NCBI GenBank assembly: GCA_020720765.1
Contig: DYOB01000006.1
Location: forward strand, 1 to 60,544
DNA length: 60,544 bases
Source of the DNA: Borreliella garinii
Lineage (GTDB): Bacteria > Spirochaetota > Spirochaetia > JABEVK01
Direction of reading: 5' to 3'
Shown: positions 43,594 through 51,926 of the stretch, one piece after another
How the letters are laid out: every line of letters starts with the position of its first letter
How positions within the stretch are numbered: position 1 is the first letter of the stretch
Program-made: the position numbers and the translations under genes
Notes under the pieces: model-generated
Told to the model about the DNA's origin: nothing
Database searches by the model: none
Seen by the model: only the letters and a program-made list of their open reading frames with translations

Positions 43594-44749
43594 AGTCTGC
43601 TCCCAAAATTAAAGTGATATCCGGTCCGCCTTCTCGCAAAGTCGTCTCGTCTGAAAGGATATTCCCGCAGCGGATAGCCTGGGCCACACGCTGGGCGGCG
43701 GCCAGATTTCCCCGCCTATCTAAAACTACTGTTTTTCCGTACTCCGAACTCTCAGCATTCCCAACCTGGCCGACAGTGATGCCCATGCTTGAATAAACAG
43801 TAGCTGCCCGGCTGGCAAGTCCGATTTCTGCAGTTCCGTTCAAAATCTCAAGCTGAAGGTTCATAGCAGAAGCATTAAGCCCCTCCTCGTCTCCGATGGC
43901 CTTCAGAGCCTGCTGAACACCTTCCCGCAACAGGTTGCCGTTGTAATGGGGGAAAAGTATATCCCGGCCGTCTACATCCCTAACGCTGCCCAAAACTCTC
44001 TGGAAGATCATCCCTTCGGTATCTGCCTTTCCTAGAAATTCAATCCACTTTCCCAAGCCGGTTTTTTCATAGCCCGGTGCGAAAAATTTCTGGAAAAACC
44101 CCAAGGCTTCACCCTTTGAAAGCCAGGAAGACTGATCACTGATTTGGCGGAGAAATGCCTGGAAAAAACGTTGGTAACGCACGCTCTTGTCCGACCCAGT
44201 TTCAGTGGAATCCTCCCAGTAGAGATAATCCTTGATTTTCGGGCCCTCCAAAGGAACCGAACCTGCGGGCAGCAGAACGATCTCCTCATCCGCAACCGAT
44301 TCCATAGGATCTGATAGGAAAAGGTCCACTCCTCCCACAAGGTCTACCACCTTTTCAAGGTTCTGTATTTCAATGGGAAAGGAAAAATCCATTTTTTGAC
44401 CAAGCAAGACTTGAATCTGTTCCTTGTAAACTGAAGGATCACCCACTTGGAAAAGATCGGTAAGCAGAGCCATTTTCCCTAAGGAGGAAATCAAAGCCCC
44501 TGTTTCAAAAGGCAGGTCGAAAACCACCATCCTCCCCGTGACGGTATGAAAGAACATGGCTTCAGAAACAAGAGGCTTTCCCTGATCATGGACGACAAAA
44601 AGCATCCCGACGCTCTCCTGATTTTCCATGGCCTCTTCCAAAACATCCACGCGGGCGGAAAAACCTATAAATACAAGCAGGCCTATACCCAGGGAAGCTA
44701 TCACGGCCAGGAGAATATTGTTCGGAGAGAATACTTTTGACCAGTTCAT
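43571..44749 (-). CDS. LytR/CpsA/Psr-like protein with LytR C-terminal domain
   Basis: 392 residues. One N-terminal membrane helix (ILLAVIASLGIGLLVFIGF) precedes a domain similar in order to LCP proteins (FVVHDQGKPLVSEAMFFH; VDLVGGVDLFL near 140; SVRYQRFFQAFLRQI near 195). The C-terminal ~85 residues are a LytR_C domain (LEILNGTAEIGLASRAA, VVLDRRGNLAAAQRVA). The strictly conserved arginines of classical LCP phosphotransferases are only partly recognisable. LCP proteins attach glycopolymers to the wall; in spirochaetes the role is unclear. Its start overlaps the nadD stop by 4 bases. Confidence 0.75.
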   Translation of the reverse strand: MNWSKVFSPNNILLAVIASLGIGLLVFIGFSARVDVLEEAMENQESVGMLFVVHDQGKPLVSEAMFFHTVTGRMVVFDLPFETGALISSLGKMALLTDLFQVGDPSVYKEQIQVLLGQKMDFSFPIEIQNLEKVVDLVGGVDLFLSDPMESVADEEIVLLPAGSVPLEGPKIKDYLYWEDSTETGSDKSVRYQRFFQAFLRQISDQSSWLSKGEALGFFQKFFAPGYEKTGLGKWIEFLGKADTEGMIFQRVLGSVRDVDGRDILFPHYNGNLLREGVQQALKAIGDEEGLNASAMNLQLEILNGTAEIGLASRAATVYSSMGITVGQVGNAESSEYGKTVVLDRRGNLAAAQRVAQAIRCGNILSDETTLREGGPDITLILGADFDGRYVR

Positions 44750-45321
44750 TTGTGCTTATACAACCCTTGACTTTCAATGTAGTGGAACACCGCCTCAGGC
44801 ACAAGGTGACGCCAGGGAAGAGATTGGCGCACACGCGCACGTATTTCGGTCGAGCTGATGGGGAGGATTTTGTTATCAACGTAGCCGTGAGCGTAGGGGT
44901 ACTGCAGACGTTGGGCAGATTCACGGTGCGCTACGATCAGTTCGCAGAGTTCTAGGAGTTTATCGCTGTTTTTCCATGTCGAAAAGGTCCTGAAAAGGTC
45001 ATCCCCAATGATCAAACCAGGTTTCCCCGTCACACCACCCTTTTTAAGAACGCTTTCGACTGTGTCAATAGAGTAACTCATCCCGCCCCGCTGAAGTTCA
45101 CAGTCATCCGGTTCGGCTATCGAGGAGGAAGAGCAGGCGGCCAGGACCATTTCCCAGCGCTGGTTGGGTGTAACCTCGCCGTCCACGTTTTTATGGGAAG
45201 GCTGGAAGCTCGGTACAATCAACACCCTTTCATAACCAAACTGGCTTGCTACCTCTTCAGCCAGGAAAAGATGCCCAATGTGTGGAGGGTTGAAAGTTCC
45301 GCCCAGAATCACAGTCTTCAA
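44746..45321 (-). CDS. nadD: Nicotinate-nucleotide adenylyltransferase
   Basis: 191 residues. The GGTFNPPHIGHLFLAEE motif at the N-terminus (nucleotidyltransferase HxGH) and a C-terminal ISSTEIRARVRQ (usual ISST.IR.R...G) are diagnostic. It makes nicotinate adenine dinucleotide for NAD synthesis. In many bacteria an HD-domain hydrolase (YqeK) follows nadD; here lytR follows directly with a 4-base overlap. Its start overlaps the obg stop. Confidence 0.95.
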   Translation of the reverse strand: MKTVILGGTFNPPHIGHLFLAEEVASQFGYERVLIVPSFQPSHKNVDGEVTPNQRWEMVLAACSSSSIAEPDDCELQRGGMSYSIDTVESVLKKGGVTGKPGLIIGDDLFRTFSTWKNSDKLLELCELIVAHRESAQRLQYPYAHGYVDNKILPISSTEIRARVRQSLPWRHLVPEAVFHYIESQGLYKHK

Positions 45322-46301
45322 GGCAAAAGCCTCAGGAAAGCCTGGGAAACAGCGTCCCAGGTCGAACGGTCGAAGTTTGATAGCCCCAGGACTGTCTCAT
45401 CGGGAAGGTGCTTGCGCAATTCCTCAAGCGCAGTTCCCTCGGGATCCATATCTGTCTTGGTCCCAATCACTAGCCGGGGCTTGTCGGCGAGTCCCGGTGA
45501 AAAGGCTTTGAGCTCTTCCATCAGAAGCCCGAAGGCGTCCAGCTTTTTTTCGTCGCTGAGGTCGATACAGAAGGCGAGTCCCCGTGTACGGCTGATGTGT
45601 TTGAGAAATCTCAGACCCAAACCGGCCCCATCGTGGGCCCCCTCGATGATTCCGGGGATGTCAGCAACCACAATGTCGCAGTCTTTATAATTGATAACCC
45701 CTAGGTGGGGGATTTTAGTTGTAAAAGGATACGGTGCTATCTGTGGCCTTGCATTCGTGAAAAGGGTTAAAAGCGTCGATTTTCCCGCGTTTGGAAAGCC
45801 AACCAGACCGATATCAGCTATAAGTTGAAGTTCGAGTCGCAGGATTCTTTCCTGGCCTTCTTCGCCCGGCTGGGAAAACCTCGGTGCCTGGTTGCGGGAT
45901 GTCCTGAAATGCCAGTTCCCCTTGCCGCCGCGCCCGCCTTTTAGGAATACCCAGACTTCTTCCTTATCTTCTGAGAAGTCTCTCAGGATTTCTTCGGTCT
46001 CCGCGTCCTTTACCAAAGTTCCCGGCGGTATTTCGATAATTGTATCTTCGCCGCCACGACCTGCTTTTCGGGCACCGTGCCCGTTGCCGCCGTTTTGGCC
46101 CCGGAAAGTATGCTTTAATCGTACGTGGGAAAGGGTTTTTACGTTAGTTTTAACATGGAAGACGACAGCTCCGCCGACACCGCCGTCACCGCCGTCAGGA
46201 CCGCCCATGGGAATAAATTTCTCACGGCGAAAAGAGACACCACCGCTGCCGCCCGCTCCCGACGACACATGAATACGGGTCTCATCGACAAATCCGTCCA
46301 A
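45318..46301 (-). CDS. obg: GTPase Obg/CgtA, short form without OCT domain
   Basis: 327 residues. The glycine-rich Obg fold lies at residues ~1-158 (FVDETRIHVSSGAGGSG, GPDGGDGGVGG). The G domain follows: GFPNAGKST near 167, DIPGIIEGAHDGAGLG near 212, and GTKTD near 280. The C-terminal OCT domain of longer Obg proteins is missing. It acts in 50S assembly and stress response. The start is a TTG with no obvious ribosome-binding site 6 bp after rpmA. Confidence 0.96.
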   Translation of the reverse strand: MDGFVDETRIHVSSGAGGSGGVSFRREKFIPMGGPDGGDGGVGGAVVFHVKTNVKTLSHVRLKHTFRGQNGGNGHGARKAGRGGEDTIIEIPPGTLVKDAETEEILRDFSEDKEEVWVFLKGGRGGKGNWHFRTSRNQAPRFSQPGEEGQERILRLELQLIADIGLVGFPNAGKSTLLTLFTNARPQIAPYPFTTKIPHLGVINYKDCDIVVADIPGIIEGAHDGAGLGLRFLKHISRTRGLAFCIDLSDEKKLDAFGLLMEELKAFSPGLADKPRLVIGTKTDMDPEGTALEELRKHLPDETVLGLSNFDRSTWDAVSQAFLRLLP

Positions 46302-46307
46302 GGGGTT

Positions 46308-46562
46308 TTATTCTGCGTCTTGAATGCTGACGGTTTTCTTGCCTCTGCGGCTTCCAAAAGTCACAAGACCGGCCATTGTGGCGAAAAGTGTGTGATCGGT
46401 ACCCAGTCCAACATTTTGACCGGGATGAAACACAGTGCCCCTCTGACGCACAAGAATTTCACCAGCCTTTACAAGCTGACCACCAAACCTCTTGATACCA
46501 AGACGTTTGGATACAGAATCTCGTCCGTTTTTACTACTTCCCGCGCCTTTTTTATGTGCCAT
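46308..46562 (-). CDS. rpmA: Ribosomal protein bL27
   Basis: 84 residues, standard length and motifs ([29 protein letters not shown]). It begins directly at MAHKKG, so there is no N-terminal extension with a cleavage site for Prp, although a prp gene lies immediately upstream. Confidence 0.97.
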   Translation of the reverse strand: MAHKKGAGSSKNGRDSVSKRLGIKRFGGQLVKAGEILVRQRGTVFHPGQNVGLGTDHTLFATMAGLVTFGSRRGKKTVSIQDAE

Positions 46563-46565
46563 ACT

Positions 46566-46901
46566 TCACCTCTTCTCCTGCTCAGAACCGTTTTCACGGC
46601 ATTTGAGCGATTTCGGGAACTCACGTTCCAGATCTTTTAAACCCAACACCAGCATGGAAGTCAAACCTTCCATCCACTCATCCGCAACTTCAGGGAATTC
46701 AACCCTTAAGGTCCCAGGCACTGGAGATTCCCAGAGCACTTGAGAACCGTATCTCACCGAACACGCCCTAACCGCCGAACGCAGAAGCGAAGTGGCGGAA
46801 GCGCAGACTATGTCTTTTCCGGGTCGGTCCCAACCGGCGTGGCCTACAGCCTCTACCCGGACTAAATGCCCCTCGTTCCTGACTAGCAGGACCTGGATCA
46901 C
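46566..46901 (-). CDS. prp: Prp-family cysteine protease (YsxB)
   Basis: 111 residues. The catalytic pair is conserved: H in VGHAGWDRPGKD near residue 22 and C in DIVCASAT near residue 34. Prp of Firmicutes removes an N-terminal extension of bL27. Here bL27 has no such extension, so this homologue must have another role or substrate. It overlaps rplU by 4 bases and ends 3 bp before rpmA. Confidence 0.88.
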   Translation of the reverse strand: MIQVLLVRNEGHLVRVEAVGHAGWDRPGKDIVCASATSLLRSAVRACSVRYGSQVLWESPVPGTLRVEFPEVADEWMEGLTSMLVLGLKDLEREFPKSLKCRENGSEQEKR

Positions 46902-47215
46902 TTGACCCCGACGAGATCCTCGACCTTGATGACCGTGTAATTTTGGCGGTGACCCTGCTTACGCTGGTAAGATTTTCTCCTCTTATATTTCAAAACCAAA
47001 ATCTTCGGTCCGCGTATATTTTTCTCGATGACAGCAGTAACCTTGGCTCCCGCGATGTAGGGCTTGCCTAACTTCACGTTTCCCTCGTCTGAAACCATCA
47101 AAACAGAATTAAATTCTAGAGCGTCGCCGGGCTCCTGCCCAAAATAATCGACTTCGAGAAGCCCGCCCTTTTCTGCGCGGTACTGCTTCCCCTTAATTTC
47201 TACCAAAGCGTACAT
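46898..47215 (-). CDS. rplU: Ribosomal protein bL21
   Basis: 105 residues from the ATG at 47215 (MYALVEIKGKQYRAEKG), the normal bL21 start and length. AGGGG/AGGA sequence is present within 12 bases upstream. The C-terminal YKRRKSYQRKQGHRQ block is typical. First gene of the rplU-prp-rpmA-obg-nadD-lytR-rsfS operon, which joins ribosome assembly with NAD synthesis. Confidence 0.96.
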   Translation of the reverse strand: MYALVEIKGKQYRAEKGGLLEVDYFGQEPGDALEFNSVLMVSDEGNVKLGKPYIAGAKVTAVIEKNIRGPKILVLKYKRRKSYQRKQGHRQNYTVIKVEDLVGVK

Positions 47216-47243
47216 GTCCTGTCCCCTTATCAATCGGTCAAAC

Positions 47244-47272
47244 ATCCTAGCGTAAAGGATAAAACGCGTCAA
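47244..47272 (-). promoter_or_regulatory. Promoter of the rplU operon
   Basis: TTGACG (47267-47272), 17 bp, TAGGAT (47244-47249), leaving a leader of about 20-28 bases before rplU. Confidence 0.65.
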
Positions 47273-47315
47273 GGCCTTCCGGACACCGTGTTTTTATTGT
47301 TATAAATTATCTTAG

Positions 47316-47809
47316 GAGCCTGTCGCACTTGAGATTTTGACACAGGACAGGGAGCTGGGATGCTCAGGGCGCCCGGAAACCCAGGACTCTTTTTATGATT
47401 CCAAACACAGGTTCCACAGTAGTCTTGCGTTTCTTATACAACTCCTTGGCCCTGTCCGTCTCCATTGCTTCTTTCATTTCTACGACCCACTTCTTGTGGT
47501 GTTTTTTCGGCGGTTTGAGCTGGGTGTGGGAGTGTGGACGAAAGTCAAATTTCCTTGGTTGCCTTACCGACTCGGATGCGACTGAAACAAGAACTTCCAT
47601 CTCTTGGTTCAAATGCTCGTCTTTTCCTTCTTCTTTTGAATCGGCGTCCTTGGCTTTCTTCAGCAATTCAATGACTTTCTCTGAAAGTTCCTTCTCCAAT
47701 TCCACAGCCCGGTCGATGCGAATGCTTTTGTATCGTGTCGCCATGGGTAACAAAGTATCACACAGTTCAACCTCATGTAAATTCCTGCGGTCTCAAGCGC
47801 AACAGGCTC
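47316..47809 (-). mobile_element. Internally deleted IS1182-like element, copy 1 (494 bp)
   Basis: Bounded by inverted ends that start GAGCCTGTYGCRCTTGAGA and flanked by TTAG direct repeats (47312-47315, 47810-47813). The one ORF (47364-47753, minus, 129 aa) begins MLPMATRYK and ends with a transposase C-terminal motif, KKRKTTVEPVFGII then VLGFRAP. That motif is typical of the IS1182-type DDE transposase, but the catalytic core (several hundred residues) is missing. It is therefore a non-autonomous derivative. Insertion falls exactly at the end of the MATE gene: the stop TAA of that gene lies in the TTAG target duplicate. Confidence 0.82.
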
Positions 47810-49165
47810 TTAGTACATTGTGAGTTTTTTATCAAACCCCGGGCGAACGGTTTTCCACTTTCCGCCGTGAAACCTCAAGGAGAGCAGCAGGCTGCGAAGG
47901 AGAAAATCCGACCCCATTCCGATCCATACACCCGCCAGGCCCATCCCCATGGGTATGCCGAGAAACCAGGAAAGCGGGAGCCGAAGTAGAAACCGTGCCG
48001 CAAACATGGTTGTCATTGTGTAGCGTGTATCACCCGCCCCCCTGAGGGCGGGAGCAAGGACCATGGTTGCTCCGAGCCAGACCATGGTGAGGGCGTATAC
48101 CCTCATGGGTGGAAGGCTGAGCGCAATGACCACCGGATCCGATGTAAAAATCCCCACTAAGGGCTCGGGTAAGAACCAGTAGGCTAAACTGAGAAAAAGC
48201 AGGACAGCCATACTATAAGCGGTCGCTTTCCACCCAAGCCTCTGTGCCCTTTCAGGTTCCCCTGCCCCAAGTGACTGGCCGACAAGCACGATGGCGGCCA
48301 TTCCGAAGCCGAAGGCTGGTGTAAACGAAAGACTTGCTAGTCGCATAACAATTTGAAAACTCGCTGCGGCCAAACCTCCCTGGGGGTTCACAGCCCACGC
48401 AATAATCAGATTTTGACTCACCGCCATTGCACCCTGCTCCAAAATAGCCGGAAATCCAATGTCGAGGATTGTTTTTAAATGATGCCGGCTGACAACAGGT
48501 CCTCTTTGAAAAGGACTCCAGGGTTTCTTCCATATCCATACGACCTGGACCAAGGTTCCGAGAATAAAACTGATCCCCGTCGCGTAGGCCGCCCCGGCTA
48601 CACCCATGGCGGGGATGGGTCCAAAACCGAATATCAGGATTGGATCTAAAATAATATTTATCACATTTATTATGCCGGTGATGACGGTCGGTGCTATCGA
48701 AGCTCCGCTGGCCCTATGGGTCGCATCAAGGGCTGAACGGAAAAAGACTATGGGTAAAAAAAGCATGAAAACCGAAAAATAGCTGTCCGCGTCCTGGTAC
48801 AACTCGGCCGGTAAACTGAGAACGGAAAAAATACCCGACCGACCGAGCAGAATATAGGGGAAAAGCAGAAAGGCCGCCGAGCTGATGGCGGCTAAACCTG
48901 TCCTGCTGAAAAGGGCGGCATCAGGAAAGTCCTTTCCTCCCACCCTGCGGGCTACACACGCAGTAAGTCCTGTTGAAAATCCGTCTGCAAGGGTCATCAC
49001 AGCCCAAATAAGGGTGCTCATTGTCCCAACGGCACCTATGGCTTCTGATCCTAGGGCTCCTACGTAGATCATATCGACGGTCTGCATAACAGTGATTGAG
49101 ATATTGTTGATGATGGCAGGTACGGCCAGTTTCAGTATGAGGGATCGGTCGGAGTTGAAGGCCAT
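47810..49165 (-). CDS. MATE-family multidrug/Na+ exporter
   Basis: 451 residues with twelve predicted membrane helices. MATE marks are LAVPAIINNISITVMQTVDMIYVG at the N-terminus (in the usual place of the P.. ..L......D...VG motif) and a repeat of the pattern in the second half (DIGFPAILEQGAMAVSQNLI). It exports cationic drugs or metabolites using an ion gradient. No ribosome-binding site precedes the ATG, and a -10-like TATACC ends 8 bases before it. The 3' end coincides with an IS insertion that left the protein's length normal. Confidence 0.92.
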   Translation of the reverse strand: MAFNSDRSLILKLAVPAIINNISITVMQTVDMIYVGALGSEAIGAVGTMSTLIWAVMTLADGFSTGLTACVARRVGGKDFPDAALFSRTGLAAISSAAFLLFPYILLGRSGIFSVLSLPAELYQDADSYFSVFMLFLPIVFFRSALDATHRASGASIAPTVITGIINVINIILDPILIFGFGPIPAMGVAGAAYATGISFILGTLVQVVWIWKKPWSPFQRGPVVSRHHLKTILDIGFPAILEQGAMAVSQNLIIAWAVNPQGGLAAASFQIVMRLASLSFTPAFGFGMAAIVLVGQSLGAGEPERAQRLGWKATAYSMAVLLFLSLAYWFLPEPLVGIFTSDPVVIALSLPPMRVYALTMVWLGATMVLAPALRGAGDTRYTMTTMFAARFLLRLPLSWFLGIPMGMGLAGVWIGMGSDFLLRSLLLSLRFHGGKWKTVRPGFDKKLTMY

Positions 49166-49200
49166 GGGATCATGGTATACTGTTGAAACATGTTCGGCAA
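49155..49200. promoter_or_regulatory. Bidirectional promoter with a shared palindromic -10
   Basis: The palindrome GTATAC (49175-49180) forms the core of TATACT on the plus strand (49176-49181) and TATACC on the minus strand (49174-49179). The ATG of the methyltransferase gene (49190) and that of the MATE gene (49165) each lie exactly 8 bases from their -10. Possible -35 boxes are TTGAAG (plus, 49155-49160) and TTGCCG (minus, 49195-49200), both with a short 15-bp spacer, so they are weak. Confidence 0.5.
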
Positions 49201-49858
49201 TTCCCGGCGTGTAGAATCAACTCAAACCGAGCCTCATCCAAGGCTCGCTGAAATCGTAATCAGACATAGGGGTTCTCTTTGGCTGAAACCCGTCGCCGCT
49301 TTTTCTCTCAAGGTCTGGGACAATCTTGTACTCTGGAGAAACCCTGAAAGGCCTCTTATCCTCGATCTATGTTGCGGCCGGGGAGAAAGCAGTCATGCAC
49401 TAAAAACTCTTTTTCCTGAATGCCAGATTCTGGGGATCGATAAAAGCAGCGAAAGACTGAAAGACCGAGAAATTATCACTCCCGATCTAGCTCTTGTCCG
49501 TGGAGATCTCAGCGATCTCATTCCAATGATGTTTATTAATAGCTGGAAGGCGGAAAAAATTTACATGCTTTATCCCAACCCCTGGCCGAAACTCGCCCAG
49601 GCTCTGAGGCGCTGGCACCTTCACCCGATATTTCCCAAACTCGTGGCCCTTGGACCAATAGAAATGCGTACGAACTGGAAGGTTTACGCTATCGAATGGA
49701 TGAAAGCCATGGAAATCTTAGACTGTTCCACATCCATGGGAGAATCAGACAAAGCATTTGAGCCTACCACAAATTTCGAGAAGAAGTACCTCGCCAGCGT
49801 ACAAATTATTTATGTTGTTAATGGACGTAATAAGCTTTCAAAGGTGGAAAGCCATTGA
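49190..49858 (+). CDS. TrmB-like SAM-dependent methyltransferase
   Basis: 222 residues. SAM-binding motif I is LILDLCCGRGESS near residue 56, and GIDKSSERL near 84 fits the acidic ribose-binding loop. YPNPWPK near 127 corresponds to the PDPWPK motif of tRNA (guanine-46-N7) methyltransferases, and RTNWKVYAIEW near 160 to their TDWEEYA motif. The KKRHHKRR stretch that normally follows PWPK is replaced, so the substrate is uncertain. It lacks a ribosome-binding site and is divergent from the MATE gene. It is convergent and overlapping by 41 bp with the decarboxylase gene. Confidence 0.7.
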   Translation: MFGNSRRVESTQTEPHPRLAEIVIRHRGSLWLKPVAAFSLKVWDNLVLWRNPERPLILDLCCGRGESSHALKTLFPECQILGIDKSSERLKDREIITPDLALVRGDLSDLIPMMFINSWKAEKIYMLYPNPWPKLAQALRRWHLHPIFPKLVALGPIEMRTNWKVYAIEWMKAMEILDCSTSMGESDKAFEPTTNFEKKYLASVQIIYVVNGRNKLSKVESH

Positions 49859-50999
49859 ATTCGACCGAGCTATAACTGGTAGTGTAGGCGCCGGTGGAAA
49901 ACCAGTAGAGCCTGTCACCTGTCTTTATGTCTAAGGGAAGGCTGTATTTAAAGTCCTCGTAGAGAACGTCCATGGAGTCGCAAGTGGGACCGGCGATAAT
50001 GACTTCTTCTTCCTTGTCAAAGGGAACAGGGCGCTCAAGAGTCCTTTCGGTAAAGAGCGGGTATTTAATGGCCTCGCCGAGGGTCTCCATCATCCCGCCG
50101 AATTTTCCGATATCCGTAAAGACCCACCTGTTCAGGGCGTTTCTGTCCTTCCTGCTGATATTGACGACCTCGCTCACAAGAACGCCTAAGTCTCCCACGA
50201 GGGAGCGTCCGGGTTCGAGGATGATTTGAGGCAAATCATCTCCGAAGTCTTCCTTCATGAACCTTATGATTTCTCTAGCATAAGTTTGAATATTGTGTGT
50301 CTTGGAAAGGTAGTGGGCCGGCATACCGCCGCCAATGTTGATCATGGAAAGTTTGATGCCGTCTTCTTCGAGCATTCGGTAATAAATGGTGCTCGCTTTT
50401 GCAACAGCGGCGTCCCAGGCACCAATGTCCCTTTGCTGGCTGCCGACATGAAACGACACACCAACAGGACGCAAACCAAGATTTCTAGCCATAATGAGAA
50501 GGTCCATCGCCATATCAGAGTGGCAACCGAATTTCCGGCTCAAGGGCCAGTCGGCTGTCAGATCGCCTTCAGTGATAAGCCTGACGTAAACATCGGATCC
50601 CGGTGCAAATTCCGCTATATTTTTAAGATCCGATTCGCTGTCGCTTGCATAAAGCCTGACGCCTTTTTCATAAAAATACTGGATGTCTCTGCGTTTTTTA
50701 ATAGTGTTTCCATAGCTCAGCCTTTCGGGGGTACAACCCAGCTCAAGGACCCGGTCGAGTTCGTAGACCGAGGCTACGTCGAAGTTCGACCCCAGTTCGA
50801 TAAGTCGAGCTAGAATTTCCTTAGCAGGGTTAGCTTTAATCGCATAATAAACCTTTGCACCGGGGAAATTGGTTACGAGGTCGTTGTATTCATAATCGAG
50901 GTTTTTAAGGTCAAAAACCACAAAGGGTGTTTCCATCTTATCCGCAACCGTTTTTAAGCGGTTCCAGTCCACTTCATCCATATATTTTTCAAATGTCAT
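49818..50999 (-). CDS. Fold-III PLP ornithine/lysine decarboxylase
   Basis: 393 residues of the alanine-racemase-like (fold III) decarboxylase family. The PLP lysine lies in YYAIKANP near residue 54, a HVGSQ motif near 195, IGGGMPAHY near 228, the EPGRSL phosphate-binding motif near 265 and the GPTCDSMDVLY active-site cysteine motif near 340. The short form with CDSMD is typical of bacterial ornithine or lysine/ornithine decarboxylases that make putrescine or cadaverine. The start lacks a ribosome-binding site; a consensus TTGACA promoter is placed for a leaderless mRNA. Confidence 0.87.
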   Translation of the reverse strand: MTFEKYMDEVDWNRLKTVADKMETPFVVFDLKNLDYEYNDLVTNFPGAKVYYAIKANPAKEILARLIELGSNFDVASVYELDRVLELGCTPERLSYGNTIKKRRDIQYFYEKGVRLYASDSESDLKNIAEFAPGSDVYVRLITEGDLTADWPLSRKFGCHSDMAMDLLIMARNLGLRPVGVSFHVGSQQRDIGAWDAAVAKASTIYYRMLEEDGIKLSMINIGGGMPAHYLSKTHNIQTYAREIIRFMKEDFGDDLPQIILEPGRSLVGDLGVLVSEVVNISRKDRNALNRWVFTDIGKFGGMMETLGEAIKYPLFTERTLERPVPFDKEEEVIIAGPTCDSMDVLYEDFKYSLPLDIKTGDRLYWFSTGAYTTSYSSVEFNGFPPLKAYYVH

Positions 51000-51005
51000 A
51001 CGCGT

Positions 51006-51034
51006 AAAATGAAGGACAATCGAGGCTTTGTCAA
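51006..51034 (-). promoter_or_regulatory. Leaderless promoter of the ornithine/lysine decarboxylase
   Basis: A perfect TTGACA (51029-51034), exactly 17 bp, CATTTT (51006-51011), then 6 bases to the ATG at 50999. Confidence 0.55.
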
Positions 51035-51891
51035 GAATCCAGCACTTTTTTTGATTCGACGGTTGTTCTTGAAATTCCGTCGTAGAGGGTTTGAAAAGAA
51101 GTGTTTAAAAGACCGAAACCGCTTAAACCCATGATCCCGGAGAGTGCGAATCCAAGGAGTATTACTAAAACGTTCATCTGCCAGACACCTATCGCGGCTA
51201 CAATCCAGCCGGAACACTTGAGGGAGTACCTGAAAATATATACAAGTACATTCCCCGTTTCGCTCGAATCACCCACTTTGTGGCTGATTCTCAAGCCTAG
51301 AATCAGTTTACCCAGGCTGAAACCCAAGAACATCTCCAAACTGAAATACAGGAGCGGAACAAGAAAAACCCAAAAAGAAACACGGGAAACAAGCGAAACT
51401 AGGATAGAAACCCATTCGCTACTCTGGACTTCTGATAAAAGTGTGGACAAACTTCCCACTGCACGGTTGATTTTAGCGAGTTCGGCCGGGTTGATTTCCG
51501 AAAGCCTCGGGTCGTTGGAGAGAACTTCCATCCCACGGTTCATCAATTTCGACAAAGCTGCACCGGGATCGCCAGCTGTTTCAAGAGTGGAAAAGAAATC
51601 TGTTGGAATCTGTCCCCGGGCACCGTTCCCGAAGCTCTCTTCCATAATTTTTTTGATGACAGCCTCTTCCTGGGGATTGAGGTTGATGTCTTCGAAGGAC
51701 CCCGATAATTCTTCCCAGCGGGAAAGCTGGGACTGGAAGCCGGGGATACCCTGAAAAACCTCAAGCATTTTCTGGGGTTGGAATTGAACCGAAATACTTA
51801 CGGTCAGGGCGACCACCGATAAAATCGTAATCAGTGTATTATCGATAAACCAAGCGGCGAAACGTTTTCCTATCGGGTGTTTTTTTTCCAT
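51031..51891 (-). CDS. RDD-family membrane protein
   Basis: 286 residues. The RDD signature near the N-terminus appears as GKRFAAWFIDN (usual form R..A...D), followed by a membrane helix. A soluble ~110-residue insert follows, then further helices with SLGKLILGLRIS, the second conserved RDD block. Function of the family is not settled; some members act as ion antiporters. It is divergent from the methyltransferase gene, with overlapping -10 elements. Confidence 0.8.
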   Translation of the reverse strand: MEKKHPIGKRFAAWFIDNTLITILSVVALTVSISVQFQPQKMLEVFQGIPGFQSQLSRWEELSGSFEDINLNPQEEAVIKKIMEESFGNGARGQIPTDFFSTLETAGDPGAALSKLMNRGMEVLSNDPRLSEINPAELAKINRAVGSLSTLLSEVQSSEWVSILVSLVSRVSFWVFLVPLLYFSLEMFLGFSLGKLILGLRISHKVGDSSETGNVLVYIFRYSLKCSGWIVAAIGVWQMNVLVILLGFALSGIMGLSGFGLLNTSFQTLYDGISRTTVESKKVLDS

Positions 51892-51897
51892 AACCTT

Positions 51898-51926
51898 AGT
51901 ATAATCAACCGGGGTAAAAATGGAAA
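51898..51926. promoter_or_regulatory. Overlapping divergent -10 elements, RDD gene and methyltransferase gene
   Basis: Bases 51898-51905 read AGTATAAT. On the plus strand TATAAT (51900-51905) serves the methyltransferase gene, whose ATG is 14 bases on, after GGGG. On the minus strand TATACT (51898-51903) ends 6 bases before the RDD ATG, with TTTCCA (51921-51926) 17 bp upstream. Confidence 0.5.

Noticed and set aside
50226-50813. 195-codon plus-strand frame inside the ornithine/lysine decarboxylase gene
   Set aside because: Shadow frame of a conserved PLP enzyme.
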